From Loxodes magnus (lineage: Eukaryota; Ciliophora; Karyorelictea; Loxodida; Loxodidae): 64,000 bases of DNA. The number at the start of each line of letters is the position of its first letter. Positions within the stretch are counted from its first letter, which is position 1. Position numbers and translations under genes: made by a program. The stretch covers positions 1 to 64,000 of the forward strand of contig CAMPDV010001734.1 in the NCBI GenBank assembly GCA_946699065.1, in the 5' to 3' direction. The notes beneath the pieces are model-generated. The model was not told the DNA's origin and searched no databases. It worked only from the letters and a program-made list of their open reading frames with translations. Positions 12,530 to 23,400 of this stretch are shown here, one piece after another.

Positions 12530-14750
12530 TGATAAATACCTTTAGATATTAGGATTAGAATCTTCTTATTTGATTAATCCAGAAGTAACTTAATTAGTTT
12601 TAATCCAATACCTAAATTCATATCAATGTTCTAGACGACGGAGTTATTGGAATTTACTCCGAAAGGATTTATTCCGAAATCCTATTTCGAATTGACTGCA
12701 TACTATACGACACTTTCCTTAACTTTTGTTTCTTAAGAAAGCTACTTTACCAATAAGCAAATGCTCAAGCAACTCTTTAATCAAAATAATAAAATAAAAG
12801 CCTAGTTTTCTGTTTATAATAACTAGAAAGAATAGCTTGATGAAGTTTTTTCAAATATCTTAGGATTGGGTAATATAGAAGAATTCAGTGCTATATCCAG
12901 GACAAATTTACACTCCACCTGATAATTTTTTATATAGATTTTTCTTATTCGACTAACTCTAACGGATCATAAATGTCTTCAGCTTAATCGATTCTTTAAT
13001 TACCCTTTTATCACATTCCTTGTGTAGTTTCTTACATAAACACAGAAAAAAATAATACCAGAAAGATCTTTACTTAAAGAGAATCCACTGTCTATGGTTG
13101 GTTGTATTTCAACTTAAGCTTTACTTTATAAGTACTTGCAGATAATAAAGTGATATAGGAATTAGCCATTTAGCGTCTTTGATTATATCAAATTGAGGTC
13201 CAGTTTATTTTACTTTCTAATAACTTGGAATTAATATTCCTTATATTATTACAAGTAAAGAAGATCAACTTAACAACACCAATCTCTATAGTAATGTTCT
13301 AGATAACTACATTTCCTGAAATTTATTTGGTATAATGTACCTCAAATTAACTGAAAAAAATGAATTTAAATAAAGTTGGAATTGTTTTCGAAGATTTCGA
13401 GCCTTCAAATAGATAAATTTGAAATTTTAGCATATAAAATCTTTAAGAAACTTATAGAAACTGTAATGAACTCTTATGATACTACTTTCATAAAAGGAGA
13501 TAATGTATGAAATCTTCAAGTATATGAACAACTTGCAAATCAAATCATGCAAAGGGAAATCAAAATTATCTTTTCCTCACCTGCTGCTAATTTTATTTTG
13601 GTTTTCAGTTGATAAACTAATGGAACTAGGATGATAAGAGGGAGATACTAATTTTGTGCTTTTTATATAATGCTTATAATTACGAAGCTTAAAATTTAGC
13701 CTGAAGTACTCAAAGCTGTAAGAAGACTTTTAAATGGTTTAATGACCATAACTCCAATTGAGTATGTAGAAGAAGAAGGCTAAAATTTACTAGAAGTACA
13801 AGAGTAATGCAATAGCTCTATTCATTTCACTTCTTGCTACTACTTAAAAATAGCCAATAATATTAGCATATGGTCTTTAGCAATGCATAGAAGAAGGCTT
13901 AGACTACTACATTCCTGCTAATCTGATTTAAAAAATGAGAAATGAGAAATTTTTAGGATGTAATGAAAGCATAAAATTTGAGAAAAATAGCATCTTTAGA
14001 GATAATCAGAACTTCTTCTTTATGAATAATTACTATGATTCTAACTGAAATCTACATCTTGTGCCTTATCTTGAGTACTTTAAACTTGTGCTATCGTTTG
14101 AACTAAACATAATGAACCTATTTGAAATGATAATACAACTAACATTCCTAAAGATTCATTTGAACTATATAGTGATAACTGTGATTTTACAGTACGGAGA
14201 GTTAAAAAATATGAGAGAGGATGCAACGCAATAATAATATAATAAGTAGTACTATTTAGTATAGCTTTGTTAACTTCACTTTTTGGATTTAAAATATGAA
14301 AATCTAGAAAATAGGAAATTTTGAGCAAAGAAGTATGAATGACAAGTGAAGATTAATTCTTTTCATAGATACTTTTTATTTAATTTGCCTAATACATTTT
14401 ATTAGGACCTGATTTAAGGCCACTTCTATACTAAATAAGTTCCGTTTAGTCTATTTCGTTTAGTTATTTGACAACGAGAGTAACAGATTTAGCGTTCTGA
14501 GGTATAATAAAGCTATGAAGTGGTTTTGGTTTCTTAACAGTATTACTGGCAATAGCTTTTCTATTATAATTTGAAGTTACTTAGAAATAAAGGAAAACTA
14601 ACTTATAAATGCTCTCCAGCTTTGATAGAAATAACTTTGATAGGAGTAATTTTCTTACTAGCTTAAATAATGAGATGTAGTTATGGAAGGGATAGTAATC
14701 TAAACTTTGAAATAGAAGTTTGAGAATCCTTTTTAGACTTAGATTGTTCC
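12530..14750 (+). CDS. Putative multi-pass membrane protein with GPS-like region (partial)
   Basis: One plus-strand frame (codons starting at positions equal to 2 modulo 3) reads protein-like from about 12530 to at least 14700 without a frameshift, with TAA/TAG as Gln and TGA as Trp (for example 12920, 13151, 13352, 13361, 13508, 13610, 13943). It gives soluble segments such as ELLEFTPKGFIPKSYFELTA and KFEILAYKIFKKLIETVM, then a Cys/Trp-rich stretch (TCAIVWTKHNEPIW ... SDNCDFTV) reminiscent of the GPS autoproteolysis motif. It is followed directly by a hydrophobic span (VVLFSIALLTSLFGF), and later FGFLTVLLAIAFLL. This is the order seen in polycystin/adhesion-type proteins and resembles the gene at 50.1-52.6 kb. 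If TGA is only a stop, this is a pseudogene. Neither end is certain; no ATG was assigned. Confidence 0.45.
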
Positions 14751-14899
14751 AAGTAGTGTCTTTCTTAACCTCATATAATAACTATAATATTTAGTAATTT
14801 AGCTTTATTTTTCTATGTTCCACTAGTTATATTGATTCGTCCACATTGATAGGAAGTTCAGAAAGACACCATTAATATAAAGTAGAAGACATGATTCAT

Positions 14900-15650
14900 A
14901 ATTCTAAAGACTTTGATTTGCTAATTTCTAGTACTTATTAACTAGATACTTAATTGTATCCTATTAGTCATGCTATCATATACTCTATTACCTTCTTTAC
15001 TTTTGCTTAGTTTTAATAAAAAAGGTAATTACTTACTAGAAAGTTAACTGACTATAGTTTATTCTTCTTTTACTAGTAGCATTAGTAGGTCTTAACACCA
15101 ATTTACCTTCACACAGATTTAGGAGATCATGTACCTTTGACTTTGTCACTCGAGGTATTTTCGGATCACTCTTCCAAAGATGGAATTACATCAAGTTCTC
15201 TATATACGGTCAGCTGCTCTGACATATATAGTCTGAATCCTCATCTTTCTTTTGGTTTACGCGTTCGTCTTCTTCGAACCTTCTCTCTTTCTCATCTTCT
15301 TCAATTCTGCTTAGTTTCACATCTTTTTAAAGTAATCTAACTTTCTTATTTTTTTGGAATTCTTTCTCGGATAAAATATCAAGAGGGTAACAACAGGCTC
15401 TTTTTTAACAATCAGCTTAATATTAAACTTTTTTTATCTTCTTCATCAAATTCTACTAAATCTATAAATTTATAATGAGCCTTACTCAGAAATTGATTTA
15501 TGTAATTAGGAATTATACATTTGCTCTAACAAGATTTAATTAGATTTTTATATCAATAGAAATGTTTCAAACAATGCAGCAAAGCCTGTTATAAGCCTGC
15601 TAAGCTTGCAAATGGACCTATGATGTTATTCGGTCCATGTTTTTTTTCTG
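14900..15650 (-). pseudogene. Unrecognised charged protein, decayed
   Basis: Minus-strand frames give strongly charged, protein-like sequence: FIDLVEFDEEDKK near 15440, then, after one frameshift, KDVKLSRIEEDEKERRFEED near 15300, and further on LWKSDPKIPRVTKSKVHD and LLNLCEGKLVLRPTNATSKR near 15100. An upstream stretch near 15570 has Cys/His residues (LHCLKHFY, SCQSKC) that could bind a metal. It lies on the same strand, just downstream of the helicase-like pseudogene, and may belong to the same prokaryote-derived block or be a ciliate gene next to it. No family recognised. Confidence 0.4.
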
Positions 15651-16630
15651 AAAAAGATAGAACTCTACAAAAAGGGTTAGATGAATCTCAATTTTTTGTA
15701 ATTATCCCTGTATTTAAAGGAATTATATTATTTTAGGAAAAATTTGAGTAAAACCAAAGATTATACATGATTTTAATTATACCTGGTACAGATGAGATAT
15801 AGACATCTAATGCAAAGAAAGCTGATAAATTCTCTCTTTTTATATTTGAGGACATTTGGTTAGGCTAATTTATCCAAAATGCAAGCCTCAGCTAAGCTGT
15901 GCTGCAAGTATTTCGCTAATATTTCCCCTCATTTAAAGAAAGCCAGTGAAAAGAATACACATGCCAGAATACATAGAATATTATGAGTGTAAGCAGCCAG
16001 AGACGAGCTTGGAAGATAATATTTCTCTTTAGTCCTTTTCAAAAGATGATATAAAACGTTTTTGACATCTGCAAATTATAACTTTTCTAAAAGTAGCATA
16101 TTTAGTAGGAAAAACCTATTCATCAACTCAATTCCCGGATTTTTGAGAAGATGGATTTCATCAATGAATATTACTTAAATGTTTAGAATCCAGGGTGCAT
16201 GATGCCTAAGCAATGAGTCTAGCTTTTCGCTTGTGGTTATGATCAAGTTATATTTTGCAAGATAGGGCTCAGATATCTCAATGCAACCAATAAAAAGAGC
16301 AAATTTGGCAAAAATATTCAAATTTTATCTTAAATTCCTTGTATTTTTTAGATGCAAATGCCTCTAATGGGACAATACAAAGCTTCTTTCCTTTTCCTTA
16401 AATCAGAGATGTAAGTAATTTAATTCTGTGGTCAGTTTTTTTTTAGATGCAGTTGGCGTTTACACAAGGATATGCTTTTTTTTCGATAATTCTGCTTTTA
16501 TTACCTCCATTTGTGTTGGCCTTAGCTTCTGAATCTTTTCTTTTTCATGTACTTCATTAAGTTTTTTTGGAATCATTTTCTTAATCTATTCATGCTTCAT
16601 AAGCAGAAAGATATATTTGATATTATAAAC
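15650..16630 (-). pseudogene. Hel308-type (Ski2-like) DNA helicase, decayed
   Basis: Minus-strand motifs in order match superfamily 2 Hel308 helicases, which unwind DNA at stalled forks in archaea (HELQ in animals): Q-like KIQKLRPTQMEVI near 16530; Walker A HILVQTPTAS followed by KKK instead of GKT; motif Ia in another frame (CIVPLEAFASKKYKEFK); LIITTSEKLDSLLRHHAPW; and the DEIH box in VIFIDEIHLLKN near 16140. Downstream, SSSLAA resembles the motif V region, but motifs III-IV are missing or scrambled. The wording TTSEKLDSLLRH and DEIHLL is typical of archaeal Hel308. Frameshifts and the lost GKT lysine/threonine context show it is dead. It lies about 40 bp after the exonuclease-like gene on the same strand, as in a prokaryotic operon. 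Confidence 0.8.
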
Positions 16631-16636
16631 TAATTT

Positions 16637-17250
16637 TTAGGGATGATTCACTGTTTCTTGTAGCCTATCTATTGTAAAGTCAGCAATTATCTTGAGATTA
16701 GCAACATCTTCTTCATTGTATTTAAAGAGAAGCTTTAAATAATACTCATCTGCCTGTTGCCTGATACATCCTCTATAAGCACACAGGATCACCGCCATAA
16801 AAATTTTATTATCTTTTTTCATTGTATACCTAGTTACTTTCAATCACTTTAAGGCCGCCTAATTACCCTACTCTCCTATTTGTTGCCTTTACAACAAAGA
16901 GTGGGATTTAGGCAGTATGTCAGGATCTTTCTTTTTTAGGAAAGGTATTCCAATAGATTCTCCATTAAAGGTAATAATAAGGCTATATTTGCTCAATTCC
17001 TGATTTAATGCAAAAAGATTGAGATTAATGCCTTTAACATTGTTTTTGTATCAATCCCATCAAGCAAACCAATGTCAGTAAGCTCATCATACTTAAGAAC
17101 GTCTGTTGCTTCTATGCCAAGGAAATCAACCCTATTCCTATAGAATTCATTCAATCTCCATGTTTTAATCCATATGAAGCTTGTCAGCAAGTTAGTCTGA
17201 GTTTAGAATATTAAGATTTTTTTTGCTTCCAAAAACTTTCTGTCAAATTA
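16637..17250 (-). pseudogene. YprB-like RNase H-fold 3'-5' exonuclease, decayed
   Basis: The minus strand shows the landmarks of the YprB/RNase H-like predicted exonuclease family (COG3359 type): RVDFLGIEATDVLKYDEL (about 17130), then after a frameshift LSKYSLIITFNGESIGIPF near 16960, a H-x-L stretch (PKSHSLL), and the conserved LFKYNEEDVANLK near 16690 followed by a terminal helix. In the family the acidic residues coordinate metals. The FNGxxFDxPF motif has an intact FNG, but the Asp is replaced (GESIGIPF). The frame runs past NHP into TAA at 16637-16639. In a standard-code donor this TAA would be the natural stop, with the helicase ATG about 50 bp on. Several frameshifts make it a pseudogene. 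Confidence 0.75.
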
Positions 17251-17269
17251 ACTTTTACGGGTATTTGAC

Positions 17270-18200
17270 AATCCCTTTACCTTGTCTCTTGCAATAAAAT
17301 CATCTCAGTTTGATATGCGGACACAGTATTTATCCATTTCTAGAAAAAATAACTGTTTATTATTATGGTAAACTGTCTAAGTGACAATGAACAGATCATT
17401 TTGGGCGAAGCCTTAGTACATCGAGGTTGTCTGGATACTAGAATATCCTAGTAAGAATTAAGTTGAGCTAACATCATAGCCATTCTTAGTAAGATAAGCT
17501 GCAAAGGTATGCTTTAAGGTATGAGGATGTACATACTTTTCAATAACAGCACTTAAGACAGCTGCTCGATAAATTTGCTGCACATTCCGAACATAGGATG
17601 CCCATTTCTTCTCGAGAAAAGCAATGAGCTATTATTATTCCTCTTATACTCCTTTATTTTATCCTCAAGGCTGTCTGCAATGGCAAACAATATATCCTTG
17701 CTATATTTGCCTTTACATTCTCATCTAAATCCTTTCTTGAGGTCAAGATTAACCATTTTTAACTAGATAATCTTATTTACTTTAAATCCTGCTGAATAGA
17801 TAAGTTTCACAATAAGTTTGTGCTTTGGATTATCAATAGTATTAAGCAAGGCCTTTATTAAAAAATTAGGTAGCATTTTTGGTATTTCTAATAGCATATC
17901 CTGAGCAAGAGACTTTTATGCAATTTCTTGATATTGAAAATTTAAGGCTGCTCATATGCACATTTAATGTATTTCCCGGGAAATTTCTGCCAACTAATCT
18001 ATCAAGAAAATCCTTTATAGCTATCATATAAATTTCAATAGGATCCTTTGGATATTGTATAAATAACCTTTGTATACAATTAAGATAGGTTGTGATTGCT
18101 CGGATATTTAATCCTCCTCTGAGCGTCTACTTTCATATTAATTTAAAAATATCCATTTTACTGTTATCCAAACAAAACTAGTTTAAGTATCTCACGTATT
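17270..18200 (-). pseudogene. XerA/XerD-like tyrosine recombinase, decayed
   Basis: The minus strand encodes a site-specific tyrosine recombinase (strand cutting and rejoining). The N-terminal SAM-like domain includes AITTYLNCIQRLFIQYPKD and NTLNVHMSSLKFS (about 18080-17960). After a frameshift comes the catalytic domain: NTIDNPKHKLIVKLIYSAGF (about 17830), NLDLKKGFR, GKYSKDILFAIADSLEDKI, then HPHTLKHTFAAYLTKNGYDV (about 17510) and LLGYSSIQTTSMY, with the nucleophile Tyr near 17417. The catalytic Arg of the GLR motif is Lys, HxxR is HTLK, and the second His (GHSS) is Tyr, so the active site is lost. Wording is closest to archaeal/bacterial Xer proteins rather than eukaryotic Cryptons. Upstream 18216-18437 may hold a small helix-rich ORF. 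Confidence 0.85.
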
Positions 18201-19760
18201 CATCTATTATAGTTACTAGGAATAGAAAACTTTTAGTTTAATCGGATTCATAAGCGAAATTATATTTTGTTCAAGTAGCGCAATTTTAATATTCTTAGGA
18301 AATGAAGATATCTCTGTACCTGTTGAAATTAGCTTATTAATTGTGAGAATGGTACTGATGGAAACATCAAAACTTAGATTGCTTGAATAAAAGGTCTCCT
18401 GCGTTATTACTTTCTCAGGAAGCTTCGTTTTCTTCAAATATTTCCCTTTTTGTTAGTTCCAGCACTCAAAAACTATCGCTTTTGGTGCGAATTCGCGAGG
18501 GAGAGGGGCATAACATCGTTATATTCAATATTACTCTGAATTTTTCTCTATTGCGTGCTATAATAATAGAAAATTTCTCGATAACTGGCATCTGACTGAT
18601 TTTCGAGGGAAAATACCAAAAATCCCATTCCACTTAACACAATCCTCTATTTCGTAGGGGCATCTAGCGAATAACCAAATGAAAACTCAAAATTTAAACC
18701 AGGGGAATATCAGCCTGGCTGCATTTTATACAAAGGGTTAGGAACTTTGTATTGGCCTTATCTTTCATTAGCTGAAGATTTGGCAGAAGGAGTTTAGAAG
18801 AGATATATTAAGGTTCTTTTGACAAATAGAACTCATTTTTTTGACGATCTATAGTAGGAATTAAGTTCAATGGCTCTTGACAGTTTTACTAACTACTTTT
18901 TACTCCTAAAGTAAACTAACTACTGAAAAAGCTTATACAAGTAATTTAAGCAATTAACTATTTAAAACCTTTATTACTTTCAGTATCCAAAAGACTAAGT
19001 TTAAGACTTACTTAAATGTACTTCCGATTCTAAGGAAAGAGCTAAAATTCTTTTCATGCGAACAGATATTCAATTTTTTTTTTAAAGCCACTTCAAATTT
19101 TAGAACGTAATATTAGAAATTCACACATTTGTATTAAATATGAATCTTCCAAATGTATATTGCTATAAAAATGATAAGTGATCCTGTAATATATGTGAAG
19201 AAGCTTTCTTTTCGAGAGATGATTCTTTTTCTTTACTTGATGAATATTGTTATTCATGAAGCTTAGCAAGGGATATTTCGGAAGAGCCTTATTTTTTTGG
19301 AACTGAAAATCTAAAAATACATAATCTCTGATAAAGATCATTCAAGAAAAACTGATTTTAAATAACGTTTAGTTTCATTAGTTTTCTAAGCATCATCGTA
19401 ATTAGATTGAATGCTAATCTTGTAATTTAGAATTCAATGACAGACTTTTAGTTTCTTGATTCATAAAAGTATTTAGTTAGTATGTATTGAGTATTAGAGC
19501 ACGAAGAATTTGATTGTGGAAGTCTCAAATTTAATAGAGGGAGTGAAATAAATTATTTCCATAATTTAGATTAAAAAAGTGGAGATTAAAACTATGCAGG
19601 AATTGCGTTTCATGGACTTTAAAATCAAACCAGACTCAACTAATCTAAACAAACGAAGTTACCTTCACTAAAAGCTTAATTTGATCATATTTATACTATT
19701 TATACAATGAAATTGAAGCTCTCTTTTTGATTCAGAACTGTAAGTTATTTAGCAGGAGAT
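18201..19760. other. Mostly non-coding; possible short remnants
   Basis: A minus-strand 73-codon frame at 18216-18437 (KNIKIALLEQNI) could be a leftover of a small regulator upstream of the recombinase, but no motif identifies it. Around 18470-18520 the base composition is locally GC-richer (GCGAATTCGCGAGGGAGAGG), unlike the surroundings, perhaps still foreign DNA. From 18640 to 19760 I see short, unconvincing frames only. Confidence 0.4.
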
Positions 19761-19764
19761 TTAA

Positions 19765-20440
19765 ATGACTGTTATTAAGATATTTAAAACTAAGATACTT
19801 GGTATGAGAGCGATTTTAATGGCACCTAATAAAGAGCAGCAAGAGAAGGCTAAAATGGTAAATAAAATGGTTAGTTTAGCTATAACTTAGTTACATCAAT
19901 AATTTGAGTAGTTAAATATAAGTGATACTGAGCAGCAATATATTGAGCCATAATTAGAGGTATTCAGAAGAAAGGTTCCGAAAATATTGTCCCATAAGCA
20001 AAGTAATGTTAAACTACACATAATTGGTTTTTTAAAGTCTTAAGGGTTTTAACTTTAGATGCTTAATAAGAAATGATATAGAAGTTAAGAGGTAAAAAAG
20101 CAGATTTTTCTGTGGCTTGTGTCTATAAGATGACAATTTTGGAATAGTTGAAGATATAATATTTGAGTAAATAAGAATGGTAGAAGATATTAAGATGACT
20201 AATTGTAGCTTTTGCTATAACTAAATCTGAATGAATAACTGATTGACTCAAAATTGAGTTGAAACAGATTTTGGCTATATTAGTTGTTGAATTATAGTTA
20301 ACTCTGCATATCCATTTTAATATATTTTCTGATAACTATAATGAAAGAGGTGGAGGAATGATAGTAAACTGAGTATAGGACTGCATAAGGAATGATAAGG
20401 CGCAAGAATTGTAATTTATAGCCTTGAATGGAAATTAAGT
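19765..20440 (+). pseudogene. Hypothetical protein, one frameshift
   Basis: From ATG 19765 with TAA/TAG as Gln the frame gives a hydrophilic, helical sequence (APNKEQQEKAKMVNKMV, VFRRKVPKILSHKQSNVKL) to about 20075. It then shifts and continues with LRGKKADFSVACVYKMT, QEWQKILR and WLIVAFAITKSEW, the last two needing TGA as Trp. The hydrophobic segment near 20270 (ILAILVVELQLTLHIHF) may be membrane-bound or core. No family recognised. It could be the 5' part of the large membrane protein gene that follows, but no continuous frame joins them. Confidence 0.4.
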
Positions 20441-20449
20441 TCTGGTAAT

Positions 20450-23400
20450 AAGTGCTGATAACTAATTGCACATTTTCCTAAACTAGCAGTTTAAATAATA
20501 AAGACTAGCTATCTAATAATTAGATAAACTAGAATGCTTAATGTAAATGGAAAAACTTAAACTGCCTCCTTTAAAATTTAGAACACTTTTTTAATGGAAA
20601 ATATAGGTTGAATGGCAGCTGCAGATTTGAAACTAGCCAGGATGCATAATATAGTAAATTTGTAAATAATAAACAGTAAATTTTAGGGAAGCAGCGGAAA
20701 ATAAATTTGTAGTTTCTAAATTTTGGATAGAATGTTATTAAGGATTGATAGCAAAATTAGAAATTCTGAATTTTCTAACTAAACCTCTACAAAATATTTG
20801 ATTGCTTTGTAAAATTGGAATTATTTATAGTTCATATTAGTAAAGTTTAAGTACAATACTCTAATAAACCAAAATTCCAGCTTTATTAATGGGATAAAAC
20901 TCTCTGAATTAAGTTTGAGAAATATACTTAAAGTAGTGTGAATTCAGCTATAACATAGATACAGGCAATCAATTTAATTTTGCATACTTAATCTAGACAA
21001 AGTGGGATGCAGGATATACAATAATAATAAGAACGGAAAACTGTACTTTCTTTAAGAATATTGGTTTGATTTTTGGTTTCCAAGATGTGAATTATGATGA
21101 TAGAGACTGAATCTTTGAGCAAAACTATTACTATTAGACTTGTTTGGGATATTTTAGAAGCTTTGGATTTCTTAATTTGATATCTTTTGAAAGAACTAAA
21201 ATGATAGAAAATACATCACAAGATGTTTTACTTTGCTTTGAAGACGTAGAAGCTTAATTTATAAATGTAAGATTAGTTGGGAACACTGCCTATAAAAAAG
21301 GATAAATTTAGCTAGTTAATGTTAGAATGAATATATAAAACTCATCTTTTACTAGTAACTATGCTTATCAATATGCTGCTCTATATCATTCATTCTCCTC
21401 TATTCTAAGTAAAAAATTCCCTTTTTAATAAAAACCAACCATATTTATATGCAGACTCTTAGTAAGCGCAAAAGTCACTTAGCCAAATTTTGAGAATGTT
21501 TCTTGCAAATAATGTTTCTTTAGGATGCGCTATTTACTTAACTTCAAACGCCTAGCTAATTTTATCTATGTGCACGGCGTTTAATAACTCAGCTGATAAG
21601 CAAGGAGGCTTCGTATATGCTGAGTCAGAATCATAGATATAGATTAAAGATTCGAATATATCTTGAAACTCCTGCAAAAGCCAAGGATCAGCTATATCTA
21701 TAATATCTTCCCTTTCAAGCAATAAGATCTAAAATTCAGTTCTTACTAGTAATATAGCAAGCCTAGCTACTATTTATATGCTCAAATCCAAATTTATAAT
21801 CAACATCTCAAAATAAAGCAAGTAACTGTTTTGCACCAGTACTACCTATCATTTCAGTAAACCTTTTATAATTAAATACCAAACTAGCTATCCTTTATTA
21901 CTAACTGATACCTAACTATTTCCAATTCTTTACTTCTTTAACCATATTCTTATCAAGGAGGCGCTGTCTATTCTTTCAAAGGCCAAGTCTAAATATTCAA
22001 TACCCATTTCAGCACAGAGGGAAATAAGAAGGAGCCATTTTTGGAAATTATATCAATTTAAGTTTCTGGGGAAATAAGTAAGAGAGCAATGATACTTATG
22101 GAAGTATTTAATGTAATAACTCTAAGTTACATTGGACTAAGATTTCTTCGTAAACTTTAGCTTAAGATATGTTTATTTAATTTCTCCAGCACTGTCACTT
22201 ATAGTAAAAACTATATTTAGAGATGGAAGAGGATAAAAAGAAGGAGGAGCTATTTATCTAGAAGAAAGTAAGGACATTACAATTTAAGATTCTATATTCT
22301 ACAATATTACAGAAGCTTCTGGTGGATGCTTATCAATTATTAACGCTAATAATGAAAAACTTTAACTTCATAAAAATCTTTAACTCTAACTTTAGTTATT
22401 GAAGTGCTTATCAAGACGGAGGTGCTATTTTAGTGCTACAGGCGAATGTAAGTATACCTAGCAATACTTTTTATTAAAACTCAGTTGGAAAAAATGATCA
22501 AGCTGATAAGCCCAAGGGAGGAGCTATCCGATTAGTGTGTTTTGACTATCTTTGGTAATTTAATTTATCTTATAACACTTTTTAGAATAATTAAGCCCTA
22601 TAGGATGAAGGTGGTGCTATCAGTTGGGCAAATAAAATTCCATATTTATATCCAGAAGATACAGAATAAGAACTATTCTGCTAATATTATTTGAGCAATT
22701 AAGCAAAATATGGAAATTAAATAACCTCTTAAGCTAATTTTTTGGATATGTTATTATCTAATTAGAAAATATTTACAATATGATTCCTAAGTGTTCTAAT
22801 GATAGATTGCTTAAAAAGCAAATAAAATGCTTAAAAAATTATGTAGAAGTTTACGCTCCTGTACAGGCAAAAAGGAAGCCTACCATTTTATATTAATAGA
22901 TTCATTTGGACAGCAAGTTATACATCTCAACATACTGAACTTTTATTCTAAATTTAAGAAAGATTTAAAGACTAAGCTACTTTTTCTGGGCAAGTCTAAT
23001 TTTACTCTGACTAAGGATTATTTAATGTAAGTGGTCAGATAATGCAAGGAGCTTAAAGCTCTTATATTGGTATAAAAGCAGTTGTTAGAGAAATTAATGA
23101 AGAGTTTGGCTAGTAAAATGATCTATTTTCATTCAAGGGTTGAACTTCTCAAGTATTTACCATAAATTTAAGATATTGTATAGAAGGTGAAATTTATCAG
23201 TCTGCTGGAATCTGTTACGTTTGCGATTAAACAAAATACTCTTTAAAGCTAAATGCCATTGGTTGCGAATCGTGTCCAGACGAGTTGAATGCCCAGAAGG
23301 AACTGATATTTTTCCATAATCAGGATACTGAAGTAATAATGTTATAAAATATCCTGGAGTTAGCAGTTGTCTTGGAACTGACGTTCCTAATTCTGATTTA

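Noticed and set aside
14080-14328. Minus-strand 82-codon frame
   Set aside because: Lies opposite the plus-strand membrane protein, whose frame extends far on both sides.
15137-15340. Plus-strand Ser/Leu-rich frame
   Set aside because: Antisense of a Glu/Lys/Asp-rich minus-strand coding stretch (IEEDEKERRFEEDER).
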